The notes under the pieces: model-generated
What the model was told of the DNA's origin: nothing
Databases searched by the model: none
Seen by the model: only the letters and a program-made list of their open reading frames with translations
Shown here: positions 8,039 through 16,709 of the stretch, one piece after another
Numbering within the stretch: position 1 is the stretch's first letter
Layout of the letters: the number at the start of each line of letters is the position of its first letter
Made by a program: the position numbers and the translations under genes
NCBI GenBank assembly: GCA_964370715.1
Contig: CAYJKJ010000012.1
Span: forward strand, 20,237 to 84,236
Origin: CAYJAY01 sp964370715
GTDB taxonomy: Bacteria > Bacillota > Clostridia > Oscillospirales > Ruminococcaceae
Reading direction: 5' to 3'
DNA length: 64,000 nucleotides

Positions 8039-9052
8039 ATGTCAATATTAGTAAGCGGCGGAGCGGGATACATCGGAAGCCACACCGCAATAGAACTCAT
8101 GGAGGCGGGGCTTGATATCATCATCGCCGACAATCTATACAATTCGTCCAAAGAGGCTCTTTCCAGAATAAAAGAGATTTCGGGAAAAGATTTTAGATTT
8201 TATGAAACTGATCTTTGCTCGCTCCCTCAAACCGAAAAGTTGTTTGAACAAAACCCCGATATAACCGCTATTATTCATTTTGCTGCATATAAAGCGGTTG
8301 GTGAATCGGTTGAAAAACCGCTTGAATACTATGACAACAACCTAACTTGCACCCTTAATCTTTTAAAATGTATGAAAAAATATGGGGTGACGGATTTTGT
8401 TTTCTCGTCGTCTGCAACCGTTTACGGAGATCCGGCTTCCGTTCCGATAACGGAGGATTTCCCCCTCTCGACAACAAACCCTTATGGCTCAACAAAGCTT
8501 ATGATTGAAGATATCCTTCGTGATGTAGCCAAAGCTAACCCCGAGTTTAACGTTGCTATTCTCAGATATTTTAACCCAATCGGTGCGCATAAGTCCGGAA
8601 GAATTGGGGAAGATCCCAACGGAATCCCCAACAACCTCGTTCCGTATATCGCTCAAGTTGCGGTTGGAAAGCTTCCTCAACTCATGGTGTTTGGCGACGA
8701 CTACGACACGGTAGACGGAACCGGCGTTCGAGATTATATCCACGTTGTCGACCTTGCTAAAGGCCACGTTGCCGCTCTTAAAAAGCTTGAACAAAAACCG
8801 GGGCTTGTTACATACAACCTTGGAACCGGAAACGGCTACAGCGTTATCGAAGTTGTCAAGGCGTATGAAAAAGCTTGCGGAAAAACTATCGCCTATAAAA
8901 TCGCTCCGAGAAGAGCCGGAGATATCGCAAAATGTTTTGCTAATCCCGAAAAAGCCAAAAACGAACTAGGCTGGCAAGCGGAATATGGAATCGACGAGAT
9001 GTGTCAAGATAGTTTCCGTTGGCAAAGTAGTAATCCTAATGGATACAAATAA
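8039..9052 (+). CDS. galE: UDP-glucose 4-epimerase
   Basis: Interconverts UDP-glucose and UDP-galactose, or the N-acetyl forms in some members, using tightly bound NAD. The glycine-rich loop GGAGYIGSH is at residues 7-15, the catalytic serine stretch is FVFSSSATVYGDP, and YGSTK holds Tyr and Lys. The C terminus ends with the normal AKNELGWQAEYGIDEMCQD. The length of 337 is standard. An AAAGGA site is 11 bases before the ATG. It is transcribed away from the GDP-fucose operon, which suggests a shared surface-polysaccharide context. A tandem hairpin array begins right after its stop codon. Confidence 0.95.
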   Translation: MSILVSGGAGYIGSHTAIELMEAGLDIIIADNLYNSSKEALSRIKEISGKDFRFYETDLCSLPQTEKLFEQNPDITAIIHFAAYKAVGESVEKPLEYYDNNLTCTLNLLKCMKKYGVTDFVFSSSATVYGDPASVPITEDFPLSTTNPYGSTKLMIEDILRDVAKANPEFNVAILRYFNPIGAHKSGRIGEDPNGIPNNLVPYIAQVAVGKLPQLMVFGDDYDTVDGTGVRDYIHVVDLAKGHVAALKKLEQKPGLVTYNLGTGNGYSVIEVVKAYEKACGKTIAYKIAPRRAGDIAKCFANPEKAKNELGWQAEYGIDEMCQDSFRWQSSNPNGYK

Positions 9053-9053
9053 T

Positions 9054-9440
9054 CTTCACCTATGGTGAAGATTACATTGAAATACTACTTGCCTCGTTTC
9101 ACTCGGCATTTTGCGCCTTTGGCGCAAAAATCGTAGTATTTCCTAAAGATTGGGGCTTGGCTCTTGATGCGATTGTCTTCACCTATGGTGAAGATTGTTT
9201 GCCTCGTTTCACTCGGCATTTTGCGCCTTTGGCGCAAAAACCGTAGTATTTCCTAAAGATCGGAGCTTGGCTCTTGGTATGATTGTCTTCACCTGCGGTG
9301 AAGATTACTTGCCTCGTTCCACTCGGCATTTTGCGCCTTTGGCGCAAAAACCGTAGTATTTCCTAAAGATCGGAGCTTGGTTCTTGGTATGATTGTCTTC
9401 ACCTGCGGTGAAGATTGTTTGCCTCGTTTCACTCGGCATT
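9054..9440. repeat. Tandem array of about 3.4 copies of a 110-base hairpin unit
   Basis: Units start at 9054, 9177, 9287 and 9397, so the periods are 123, 110 and 110 bases; the last copy is cut short at about 9440. Each unit holds a CTTCACC/GGTGAAG hairpin with a 3-base loop (TAT in the first two, TGC in the last two), then the string GCCTCGTTTCACTCGGC, then a TTGCGCC-TTT-GGCGCAA hairpin and GTAGTATTTCC. Unit 1 alone keeps an outer arm GAAATACTAC that pairs with GTAGTATTTC. The full length between galE and its terminator is filled by the array. No coding sequence is evident. Confidence 0.9.
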
Positions 9441-9455
9441 TCTTAACAACAAACA

Positions 9456-9498
9456 AAAGGCGATGTGAAGATATTATTTTTCACATCGCTCTTTTTAT
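9456..9498 (+). terminator. Rho-independent terminator after galE and the repeat array
   Basis: GCGATGTGAA (9460-9469) pairs with TTCACATCGC (9480-9489), followed by TCTTTTTAT. It ends the galE transcript only after the hairpin array, so the array would be part of the galE mRNA 3' end. Confidence 0.8.
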
Positions 9499-9551
9499 AT
9501 TGTTATAAACTCAATTCAAAATACAAATAGTATAAAACTAGCCTTGTATAA

Positions 9552-10268
9552 CTAGCAAGCGCCGCCGCAATATTCGCAACGTCCGTTTTGGTTTGGGGTT
9601 GTCGTTGCGCTGCAGTTTGGGCAGACGACCGCTTGTTTTGGAGCGTTGGCTTGAATCTTGGCTTCTCTCGAACTGTCTCTTATATTGGTTAAAATGTCGA
9701 TAATCTCTTGAGCATCTTTTTCGGCTTCTCGGTATTCAAAGCTATATTTGCCCTCGATATCACGGTTGTTTAGTTTGAAATCGATATCGTTAAACCAAGG
9801 CGAGTTGACATGGATAGTCATTTTAAAATCATAGTGTTGCTTATATCTTCTTGGGCTATAGCTCACGGTTTTGCCTTCTCGGTCTTTTGTGTAGACTTCG
9901 ATATCCATCTCGTGAACATCAAGGTCGCACCCCGTGACTTGAGAAAAATCGATTATGTCGGGGTTTGTCTCTTTCCAATTTTTTTTGCGTGTGAACAACC
10001 ATTGTTGTTTGTCTTCGTCTATACATATAAGGGCAGAACTTCCAATAACCTTTGTTGGGTTAAACTCCGCAACTTTTTGCTTGTTTTGTTCCCGATAGGC
10101 GAGCTGCGCTTTGATCTCTTCTACCGTTGAATTTCTCCTATCATCAAAAAAAGGCGAAAGTTGTTTTGCGCAATCTTTGCAAAGGTTTCCATCCTCTAGT
10201 TTTCGATTTCCTAAAAGCCCAATTTTTTCTCCGCAAACGTCGCAATATTTTTTATCAAAAAATCCCAT
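9552..10268 (-). CDS. DUF4428-type zinc-ribbon protein
   Basis: A 238-residue cytoplasmic protein with a zinc ribbon at each end. The N-terminal one is CDVCGEKIG...CKDC (about 9-37), of the DUF4428 type, and the C-terminal one is CPNCS...CEYCGG (about 216-236). The middle holds a beta-rich region (about 80-170) that reads like a PH/GRAM-type module (YDFKMTIHVNSPWFNDIDFKL), followed by a short helical stretch. No catalytic motif is visible. The ATG has a GGGAG site upstream. Neighbours give no hint about the job. Nucleic acid or protein binding is the natural guess for paired zinc ribbons, but it is a guess. Confidence 0.75.
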   Translation of the reverse strand: MGFFDKKYCDVCGEKIGLLGNRKLEDGNLCKDCAKQLSPFFDDRRNSTVEEIKAQLAYREQNKQKVAEFNPTKVIGSSALICIDEDKQQWLFTRKKNWKETNPDIIDFSQVTGCDLDVHEMDIEVYTKDREGKTVSYSPRRYKQHYDFKMTIHVNSPWFNDIDFKLNNRDIEGKYSFEYREAEKDAQEIIDILTNIRDSSREAKIQANAPKQAVVCPNCSATTTPNQNGRCEYCGGAC

Positions 10269-10435
10269 ATTGAACTCCCTTTCTTTAACAAACTATGCAT
10301 TTTTATTTTGAATTATCTCTTTGATTAATTATAACAAAACGCTAATTAAATGTATAGATTATTTAAGCATTATATATAATTTTGTGCAATGTGTCGGTTT
10401 TATAAGATTGTTTTTTGTGGAAATACAAAAATATT

Positions 10436-11101
10436 TTATCTTGCCAGCCACACAACCGTTTCGTTTTCATCCGAAAACAGCGAGACCGAAACAAAGCCTT
10501 TCGAAAGATTTTTTGTTATTTCGTAGACATCGGTAATATTAAGGCGAATAAATTCACAAAATAAATGGCGGTCGTGTTTCTTTTTTAAAAAGATATATCG
10601 CAGACGTCCGTTTATTATTCTAGCGCCTATTATCCTGAAAAAGGGTTGGGTATGAAGAAGTTTTATTGCGTTGTTATTTTTGGGATGGCAAAACGACAAA
10701 AAGCTTTGAGATATCGTGAACAGCGGAGTTTGAAAGATCGTTGATATAAGATTTTTCGCTATGCCTTGGTTGCGGTATATCTTTGATGTTGCGACAAACG
10801 ATAGTATCATAGTGTCGAAAAAAACATCGTTTATTCCATAGAGTTGGTTCGCCATCTCGGGGCCCGATATCTCGCATATCGCAAGCGAGATAATCTCTCC
10901 TTGAACGGTGTAACCAAAAACCAGCCCTGAGATAATTGATCTCAATATTCTTTGTTTATCGATATCTAAAACATAACCGTTTGAAACGTTTTGTTCTATA
11001 AAAGAACAACATAAAGAGGCTTGCGAGATATCGAATATTATAAAGGTTGCTTTTTGAGTTATCTGTTTTGCATTGTCATAGATAAATAAGTTTGAGTTCA
11101 T
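10436..11101 (-). CDS. GNAT-family N-acetyltransferase-like protein
   Basis: A 221-residue protein with a recognisable acetyl-CoA loop (motif A) YRNQGIAKNLI at about 111-121, preceded by the beta strand MILSFVATSK. The following strand (FTISQSFLSFCHPKNNNAIKLL) and helix also fit the GNAT fold. The N-terminal and C-terminal parts are divergent and the substrate cannot be told. It stands alone, with 167 AT-rich bases between it and the DUF4428 gene downstream; I see no gene or structure in that gap. The call rests mainly on motif A, so I am moderately sure. Confidence 0.65.
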   Translation of the reverse strand: MNSNLFIYDNAKQITQKATFIIFDISQASLCCSFIEQNVSNGYVLDIDKQRILRSIISGLVFGYTVQGEIISLAICEISGPEMANQLYGINDVFFDTMILSFVATSKIYRNQGIAKNLISTIFQTPLFTISQSFLSFCHPKNNNAIKLLHTQPFFRIIGARIINGRLRYIFLKKKHDRHLFCEFIRLNITDVYEITKNLSKGFVSVSLFSDENETVVWLAR

Positions 11102-11132
11102 ATTCTCACCACCGATTAAAAAAATAATACAA

Positions 11133-11161
11133 TTGACCTTATAGCTCTATTGAATTATAAT
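11133..11161 (+). promoter_or_regulatory. Sigma-A promoter of the 11206 gene
   Basis: TTGACC (11133-11138), 17-base spacer, perfect TATAAT (11156-11161), 44 bases before the ATG. Confidence 0.65.
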
Positions 11162-11205
11162 GATGAGAGTATGTAGTTTTAGAACAAAAATTTTGGTGGA
11201 TTATA

Positions 11206-11649
11206 ATGAAAAAGTTATTAATATCAATTATTCTGCTGGCGGTTGCCGGATTTCTAGCGTTTTTTATAAAGGATTATATCGATAGACAAAATCCGGATTA
11301 TGCCGTTGCCGGGTTAACCGTTACAGCGGATATCAACACCGTTTCGGCGATGAAAGCCGGCTATGATTGGACATTTGCTTTCGGCGAAAACGTTAAAAAA
11401 GAAACCCCTTCGGTAGTCGATCTTTCGATAGCTCCAACCGAACTGATAGGCGGCGAAATGCTAGAGCTTAATTTTTCAATTAATCCGATTTCATACACCG
11501 TCTTTCGAAGCGGAAGCTATAATTATCAGTTTGAAGAGTTGTCGCCGCCGTTTGAGGTGACGTATGATAAAGGGGCGTATATCTATATGGTAGACGCCAT
11601 TTTCCCCCAAGGCCAAGTAGAGTATTATTTTTATATTCTAGTGACTTAA
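11206..11649 (+). CDS. Secreted or membrane-anchored protein of unknown function
   Basis: I do not recognise this protein. The 147 residues start with KK and a hydrophobic stretch (LLISIILLAVAGFLAFFI, 4-21), which can be a signal peptide or a membrane anchor; no lipobox cysteine or clear cleavage site is seen. The rest is rich in beta strands and aromatic residues (YNYQFEELSPPFEVTYDKG), as in small extracytoplasmic beta domains. It has its own promoter and a terminator 80 bases downstream, so it is a single-gene unit. The ribosome site is weak (GGTGG, 7 bases before the ATG). Confidence 0.65.
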   Translation: MKKLLISIILLAVAGFLAFFIKDYIDRQNPDYAVAGLTVTADINTVSAMKAGYDWTFAFGENVKKETPSVVDLSIAPTELIGGEMLELNFSINPISYTVFRSGSYNYQFEELSPPFEVTYDKGAYIYMVDAIFPQGQVEYYFYILVT

Positions 11650-11730
11650 ATTGCGACAGGGCGGTTTGAATACCGACGTTTTAACCATACCCTAAACTCA
11701 GCTTTGACAACCAAAACAAGCGATAAATAA

Positions 11731-11766
11731 AAGCCATCTACTCGATAGAGCGATGGCTTTTTTTAT
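11731..11766. terminator. Terminator between the 11206 gene and nrdJ
   Basis: AAGCCATC (11731-11738) pairs with GATGGCTT (11752-11759), with T7 to the right and TTTTAT on the minus strand. It can serve both converging genes. Confidence 0.75.
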
Positions 11767-11792
11767 ATCGTTATTTTGCGCTTTGTTTAACG

Positions 11793-14051
11793 CTAGCTAC
11801 ATTTTGAAAATCCGCAGTTTCGGCAGGTCACGCAACCGCCCTCGTGTTCTAGTTTGCTTTGACATTCGGGGCATTGAACTCCGGAGGAATCTTTATTTGT
11901 TTTTATCTCCTCTGTTGGATAATCTATCTTTTTTTCCGCTTTGCTTGATAGTTCGCCGTCTTGAAACGCCGCTACTTTTTTAATAGCTTTTGCTATCGCA
12001 TCGGGGCAGGAGGTGCAGCCCAAACCTTGAACTCGAATGGTCGACGGACAACGAATTCCTTTAAGCTGGCTATATATCTTATCCACCGAAATTCCGCTTC
12101 TTAGCGAAACCGAAACAAGCCTTGCCGCAGCTTCGGATTGCGAAGGACAACCGCCCGCTTTTCCTGTGCTGGTGAACACTTCGCAGATGCCTTTTTCATC
12201 GTAGTTAACCGTTATATAAAGGTTTCCGCAACCCGTTTGAACTCGCTCTGTGAACCCTTTGGTAACGGTTGGGCGATCCCTTGGGATGATATGTCCGAAG
12301 TTTTCGGGAATCGTTTGTTGCTCGGTTTTTTCTTCCGCTTTAATGTTTAAAACTTGATTTTCTCTCGAACCGTCTCGATAGATTGTAACCCCTTTACAAC
12401 CAAGCTTATACGCAAGGTTATAGACATTTTCAACCTGTTCAATCGTGGCTTCTTTTCGGAAGTTAACGGTTTTTGAAACTGCGTTATCGGTGTGCTTTTG
12501 GAAAGCGGCTTGCGTTTTTATGTGGTATTCGGGGCTGATATCGTGTGAACAACGGAACACTTTTCGAATGGTTTCGGGTATCTCTTCGATGTGTTCAATC
12601 GTTCCTTCTTTAACTATCTTTGCAAGAAGTTCGTTTGAAAGAATACCGGCTTTTTTAAGCTTTTGTTTCAATATTTCGTTTATCTCGATTAGCCTTGTTC
12701 CGTCCATAACGTTGCGTTCAAACGCATAAGCAAAAATCGGTTCAACCCCCGACGAACAAGACGCAATAATCGAAAGCGTTCCTGTTGGAGCAATCGTTGT
12801 TATAGTGCCGTTTCGAATAGGCTCGCCGTCTTTATATATGCTGTCATAATAAAGCTCAAATGGCCCTCTCTCACGAGCGAGTTTTTTGGAAGCTTCGTGG
12901 CCGGCTTTGTTGATAAAGCCCATGAGTTTTTCCGCAAGGCGAACCGCCTCATCGCTGTCATACGGAATCGAAAGCATCAACAGCATATCGGCAAACCCCA
13001 TAACCCCAAGACCGATCTTTCGGGTTTTCTTGGTCGTTTCCCCGATCATCTCGAGAGGGTATGTGTTAACATCGATAACGTTATCAAGAAAATGAACAGC
13101 GTTTTCAACCGTTCTTGCGAGCTTTTCGGTGTCTATCTCGATCAATCCATCCTCATGTCTTTTCAACATCTTAGAAAGATTTATCGAACCTAGGTTGCAG
13201 CTTTCATACGGCAAAAGCGGTTGTTCTCCGCATGGATTGGTCGATTCTATAAGACCTTGCGACGGAACGATGTTGTCACGGTTTAGCCTATCAAGGAAGA
13301 TTATTCCCGGTTCGCCGTTGAGCCATGCATTATTTACAATTTTTTTGTAGACCTCGCTAGCGTTAAGCTTTCCGACAGGCTGTTTTGTGTATGGATCAAC
13401 AAGGTCATAATCAAGACCGTTTGCCGCCGCTTCCATGAACTTTTCGGTTATTCCAACCGATATATTAAAATTAACAAAATTTGAAGTGTCGGTTTTGCAA
13501 TCGATAAATTCAAGGATATCGGGATGGTCGACCCTTAAGATACCCATGTTTGCCCCGCGTCTTGTTCCGCCCTGTTTAACCGCTTCGGTCGCCATGTTAA
13601 AGACTTTCATAAAGCTAATTGGCCCCGAAGCTACGCCACCGGTGCTTTTAACTACGCTGCCCGACCCTCGAAGGCGAGAAAAAGAAAACCCCGTTCCGCC
13701 GCCCGATTTATGAATAAGCGCCGCTTGTTTTATCGATTCGAAGATACCCTCCATCGAATCTTCGATAGGGAGAACAAAGCAAGCCGAAAGTTGGCCTAAA
13801 GGGCGTCCGGCGTTCATAAGTGTTGGAGAGTTTGGCAAAAATTCGCATTCCGCCATCATGTCGTAAAACGTTTCGTTTATTTCGTCAAGATTGGCGGCAG
13901 GGTTATATTTTAGATCGGCTTTTGCTATCGAACAAGCGACCCTCCAAAATAAATCTTTAGGTGTTTCGATAACATTTCCGTTTAAATCCTTTTTTAAGTA
14001 TCGCCTTTCTAACACCTCAATTGCGTTTTTTGTCAAGTTAACTTCTCTCAC
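11793..14051 (-). CDS. nrdJ: Adenosylcobalamin-dependent ribonucleoside-diphosphate reductase (class II)
   Basis: Reduces ribonucleotides to deoxyribonucleotides using vitamin B12 to make the thiyl radical, so it needs neither oxygen nor a radical-activating enzyme. The 752 residues carry the first redox cysteine in SACFVLPIEDSM, the active site NPCGEQPLLPYESCNLGSINL read in two parts (NPCGEQPLLPY, SCNLGSINL), and RKIGLGVMGFADML. The C-terminal quarter has the TSCPD-type domain (CPSTIRVQGLGCTSCPD) and a zinc ribbon (CPEC...CVTCRNCGFSKC). The start is GTG, with GGGG 11 bases upstream. A likely NrdR box lies 29 bases upstream. No cobalamin riboswitch was seen. Confidence 0.95.
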   Translation of the reverse strand: MREVNLTKNAIEVLERRYLKKDLNGNVIETPKDLFWRVACSIAKADLKYNPAANLDEINETFYDMMAECEFLPNSPTLMNAGRPLGQLSACFVLPIEDSMEGIFESIKQAALIHKSGGGTGFSFSRLRGSGSVVKSTGGVASGPISFMKVFNMATEAVKQGGTRRGANMGILRVDHPDILEFIDCKTDTSNFVNFNISVGITEKFMEAAANGLDYDLVDPYTKQPVGKLNASEVYKKIVNNAWLNGEPGIIFLDRLNRDNIVPSQGLIESTNPCGEQPLLPYESCNLGSINLSKMLKRHEDGLIEIDTEKLARTVENAVHFLDNVIDVNTYPLEMIGETTKKTRKIGLGVMGFADMLLMLSIPYDSDEAVRLAEKLMGFINKAGHEASKKLARERGPFELYYDSIYKDGEPIRNGTITTIAPTGTLSIIASCSSGVEPIFAYAFERNVMDGTRLIEINEILKQKLKKAGILSNELLAKIVKEGTIEHIEEIPETIRKVFRCSHDISPEYHIKTQAAFQKHTDNAVSKTVNFRKEATIEQVENVYNLAYKLGCKGVTIYRDGSRENQVLNIKAEEKTEQQTIPENFGHIIPRDRPTVTKGFTERVQTGCGNLYITVNYDEKGICEVFTSTGKAGGCPSQSEAAARLVSVSLRSGISVDKIYSQLKGIRCPSTIRVQGLGCTSCPDAIAKAIKKVAAFQDGELSSKAEKKIDYPTEEIKTNKDSSGVQCPECQSKLEHEGGCVTCRNCGFSKCS

Positions 14052-14079
14052 TGTTTTTGTTTCCCCTTTCGGTTAAATT

Positions 14080-14095
14080 ATACTATATATTGTGG
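14080..14095. promoter_or_regulatory. Putative NrdR box upstream of nrdJ
   Basis: ATACTATATATTGTGG matches the NrdR consensus ACACWATATATWGTGT at 14 of 16 positions. On the nrdJ strand it overlaps a TATAAT hexamer, so a bound repressor would block the promoter. A clear second box at the usual helical spacing was not found; 14112-14127 is at best a weak match. Confidence 0.55.
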
Positions 14096-14231
14096 TTGTA
14101 GTTTTTTAAATCTCAACCTATTGTACCATACATCAAAAAAAAATCAACCGCAAAAAAACACGAATTAGTCGATTTTTTAACAAAGATTTAATTTTTTATT
14201 TACTGTTTGTATACAGCGGAAATCAACCGTT

Positions 14232-14345
14232 GTTGAAAACTCTGTTGAAAATGTTGAAAAGGCTATATATAATGCCAAAGCGGTTTTGTTGAAACTTTTA
14301 AAATCGACAGGTCAATATAACTATTTGTTTAAAAAAAGTTGAAAA
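14232..14345. repeat. Five GTTGAAA(A/C) repeats between nrdJ and holB
   Basis: The octamer occurs at 14232, 14244, 14253, 14288 and 14338, all in the same orientation, inside the 418-base AT-rich gap between the divergent nrdJ and holB genes. The first three are 12 and 9 bases apart. The remainder of the gap holds the NrdR box and no gene. Confidence 0.5.
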
Positions 14346-14469
14346 AAATATTTAAAAATTATTTTTAAACAATAAGCAAATTTCATTTAAAATATGGTAA
14401 AATAAAAGACAGACATTTTAATGGTAGTTATTAAAAAATAAATAAGTCGAGAATTTTAAGATAGTTATT

Positions 14470-15363
14470 ATGGAATATTTTAAATCATTTTGTCAAAACG
14501 ACAGATTAATAAAAGATGTCGATATGCTTTGCGAGACTAATCGGCTTCCCCATGCCATTTTAATTGTTGGCGAAAAAGGCTCGGGGAAAAATTTGTTTTG
14601 CTCGCTTTTGGCGGAACGATATCTTGAAGATAAAAAAAATATGGTTAAACGAAACATACACCCCGATTGCATAGTGCTTGAGGGTAAAACGGCCTCGGGT
14701 GAAATTTCGGTTTCGGTTATAAGAGAAGCGCTAGCAGAGATATCAAAGAGTTCCGTCTTGACCGACCAAAAACGAGTTGTTGTTATTAAAAATGCAAAAA
14801 ACCTTAATCGCAGTTCGTTTGCGGCGCTTTTGAAATCTATCGAACAACCGCCAAAAGGGGTTGTGTTTATGTTGACGGCGGACAGCCGAACCCAGGTTAT
14901 CGACACGATTTTGTCAAGATGCGTTGTCTATTATCTTGCGATACCGTCGCTTATTGCGGCGAGGGAATATTTCGAACGAGAGTTTCCAGAATGTGATAAA
15001 CAAAAACTAGCTACCCTGCTAGAGGTGTTTGGCGGAAGGATAGGGCTTATAAAAAAATCCCTTGAAGATCAACAATCGTTCGAGCGGGTGTTGCTGGCGC
15101 AAAACATAGCAAAAAGCATAAAACAAAAAGATGAGTTTTCAACGCTTAGTTTTTTTGATATAATAAAGGATAGGGCAGAGTTTTCAGACGTTATATTTAA
15201 TGTTGTATTTTGCATTAAACAACAGATGTCAACCTGTTTTGAACAAGCGAAAGAGTTGCTTTCGATAATCGAAATTCTACAAAAACACGAAAGATATTCC
15301 GGAAAATACGCAAACCTTAAACTCGTTGCCACGTCGGCAGTTTCCGAGATATTCAGCTTATAG
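14470..15363 (+). CDS. holB: DNA polymerase III, delta prime subunit
   Basis: Part of the clamp-loader complex that places the beta clamp on DNA. The AAA+ fold is visible: a P-loop GEKGSGKN at about 33-40, the beta strand RVVVIKNAKNLNRSS with AALLKSIEQPP, and the sensor-1 SRC motif in TILSRC. The zinc-binding cysteines of longer gamma subunits are missing, which agrees with delta prime. The length of 297 residues is a little short for the family. It precedes ricT by 89 bases, the same gene order as holB-yaaT in Bacillus, which supports both names. Confidence 0.9.
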   Translation: MEYFKSFCQNDRLIKDVDMLCETNRLPHAILIVGEKGSGKNLFCSLLAERYLEDKKNMVKRNIHPDCIVLEGKTASGEISVSVIREALAEISKSSVLTDQKRVVVIKNAKNLNRSSFAALLKSIEQPPKGVVFMLTADSRTQVIDTILSRCVVYYLAIPSLIAAREYFEREFPECDKQKLATLLEVFGGRIGLIKKSLEDQQSFERVLLAQNIAKSIKQKDEFSTLSFFDIIKDRAEFSDVIFNVVFCIKQQMSTCFEQAKELLSIIEILQKHERYSGKYANLKLVATSAVSEIFSL

Positions 15364-15452
15364 TTTTGAAAGGCAAAAAATTGAAAAGTTTTTTTCAATC
15401 TACTGTGTGACAAAACGCACAAAATCAAAAAACGGAAGGAACGGTCATTAAT

Positions 15453-16319
15453 ATGCACAGAGTAGTTGGGGTTAGGTTCAGAGGAACCAGCAAATCATAT
15501 TATTTTAATCCTTTAAAACTCAACATTGTCAAAGGCGATAGAGTTATCGTTGAAACGGCAAGAGGGGTAGAATATGGCGATGTTACCAAAGGAATCCACG
15601 AAGTTTCGGATCAAGAGATAGTAGCGCCATTAAAAAGCATTCTTCGCCTTGCAACGGCGGAGGACAACAAAAGAATCGAAGCAAACAGAAAAAAAGAAGC
15701 CGATGCTTTTAAAGTGTGCGAACAAAAAGTTTTGGCTCGTGGGATAGATATGAAGCTTATCGACGTTGAATATGCGTTTGATAACCAAAAGATTTTGTTT
15801 TATTTCACAGCGGACGGCAGGGTCGATTTCCGTGAACTTGTCAAGGATCTTGCCGGTGTGTTTAAAACAAGAATAGAACTTCGCCAAATAGGTGTTCGAG
15901 ACGAAAGCAAGCTTCTCGGCGGTATCGGAATCTGCGGAAAAGAATTTTGTTGTTCAAAATTTTTGAATGATTTCCACCCCGTTTCGATTAAGATGGCAAA
16001 AGAACAAGGTTTGTCGCTTAATCCGGTTAAGATTTCCGGAACGTGTGGCCGACTTATGTGTTGTTTGCAGTATGAACAAGAGGTCTATGAAGAGCTGTTA
16101 AAGGTTACCCCAAAAACCGGTTCATATGTTTCAACCCCCGACGGAAAAGGGCACGTTGTTGAAATTTCGCTTTTGTCGGGTATGCTTAAAGTTTGCCTAG
16201 ACGATACCCCCGAGGCAGTTCCAAGAGTTTATAAACGTGAACAGATAAAAGTTTTAAGGGATGCTTTTATAAAGAAAAATCATGAAAACCAAAAAGAAAA
16301 AAAGAGTGACAAATTTTAA
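15453..16319 (+). CDS. ricT: PSP1-domain protein RicT (YaaT)
   Basis: In Bacillus this protein works with RicA and RicF as an iron-sulfur complex that steers RNase Y mRNA processing and promotes sporulation, competence and biofilm formation. The PSP1 domain covers about residues 60-145. The conserved cysteines follow in GIGICGKEFCCSKFL and GTCGRLMCCLQYEQ, the proposed cluster ligands. The length of 288 fits. The A-rich leader has a GGAAGGAACG site before the ATG. No ricA or ricF homologue is in the window. Confidence 0.92.
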   Translation: MHRVVGVRFRGTSKSYYFNPLKLNIVKGDRVIVETARGVEYGDVTKGIHEVSDQEIVAPLKSILRLATAEDNKRIEANRKKEADAFKVCEQKVLARGIDMKLIDVEYAFDNQKILFYFTADGRVDFRELVKDLAGVFKTRIELRQIGVRDESKLLGGIGICGKEFCCSKFLNDFHPVSIKMAKEQGLSLNPVKISGTCGRLMCCLQYEQEVYEELLKVTPKTGSYVSTPDGKGHVVEISLLSGMLKVCLDDTPEAVPRVYKREQIKVLRDAFIKKNHENQKEKKSDKF

Positions 16320-16330
16320 TATTTTTCTAC

Positions 16331-16358
16331 TTGAAAAATTCTATAAATATGGTATTAT
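16331..16358 (+). promoter_or_regulatory. Promoter of the ferredoxin gene
   Basis: TTGAAA (16331-16336), a 16-base spacer ending in TGG, and TATTAT (16353-16358). It lies 54 bases before the ferredoxin ATG. Confidence 0.55.
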
Positions 16359-16411
16359 ATTTTTATGGTAAAGCACAAAAAGCTTTACAAAAATATTTGG
16401 AGGTTTTTTCT

Positions 16412-16582
16412 ATGTCTCGTAAAATTAATGATGATTGTATTTCTTGCGGAAGTTGCGAATCTTCCTGTCCTGTAGACGCAATTGCTAGTGGTGACGAAAA
16501 ATATGTTATCGACGAAGGCGCTTGCATCGACTGTGCAGCTTGTGAAGACAGCTGTCCTGTTTCGGCTATTGTCGAAGCTTAA
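16412..16582 (+). CDS. 2[4Fe-4S] ferredoxin
   Basis: A 56-residue clostridial-type electron carrier with two copies of the CxxCxxCxxxCP motif (CISCGSCESSCP at 9-20 and CIDCAACEDSCP at 38-49), each binding one [4Fe-4S] cluster. I start at the ATG 16412, which has TTGGAGG 8 bases upstream; a longer frame to 16331 runs through the promoter and adds residues no ferredoxin has. The gene has its own promoter and a strong terminator, typical of an abundantly expressed redox carrier for anaerobic metabolism. It is not tied to a specific enzyme here. Confidence 0.96.
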   Translation: MSRKINDDCISCGSCESSCPVDAIASGDEKYVIDEGACIDCAACEDSCPVSAIVEA

Positions 16583-16607
16583 CATTTAAAAAATTAAATA
16601 CTCATGT

Positions 16608-16639
16608 AAAAAGCCATTCGTTGATTCGAATGGCTTTTT
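16608..16639 (+). terminator. Terminator of the ferredoxin gene
   Basis: AAAAAGCCATTCG pairs perfectly with CGAATGGCTTTTT around a 6-base loop: a 13-bp stem that includes its own T tail. Confidence 0.9.
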
Positions 16640-16709
16640 GCTGTCACATTTATTTCAATCGGCATATTATGTTTCAGCAGCTGCAAAAAATATATGGAGG
16701 TGCTTTAAT

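Noticed and set aside
9054..9440. CRISPR array
   Set aside because: The repeats are about 110 bases long and contiguous, with no unique spacers between them, and no cas genes are nearby.
14052..14469. Cobalamin riboswitch upstream of the B12-dependent reductase
   Set aside because: I could not find the B12-box core or the paired arms in this gap. The NrdR box explains control better.
16331..16411. Longer ferredoxin N terminus
   Set aside because: The upstream part contains the promoter, and GGAGG is correctly placed for the ATG at 16412.
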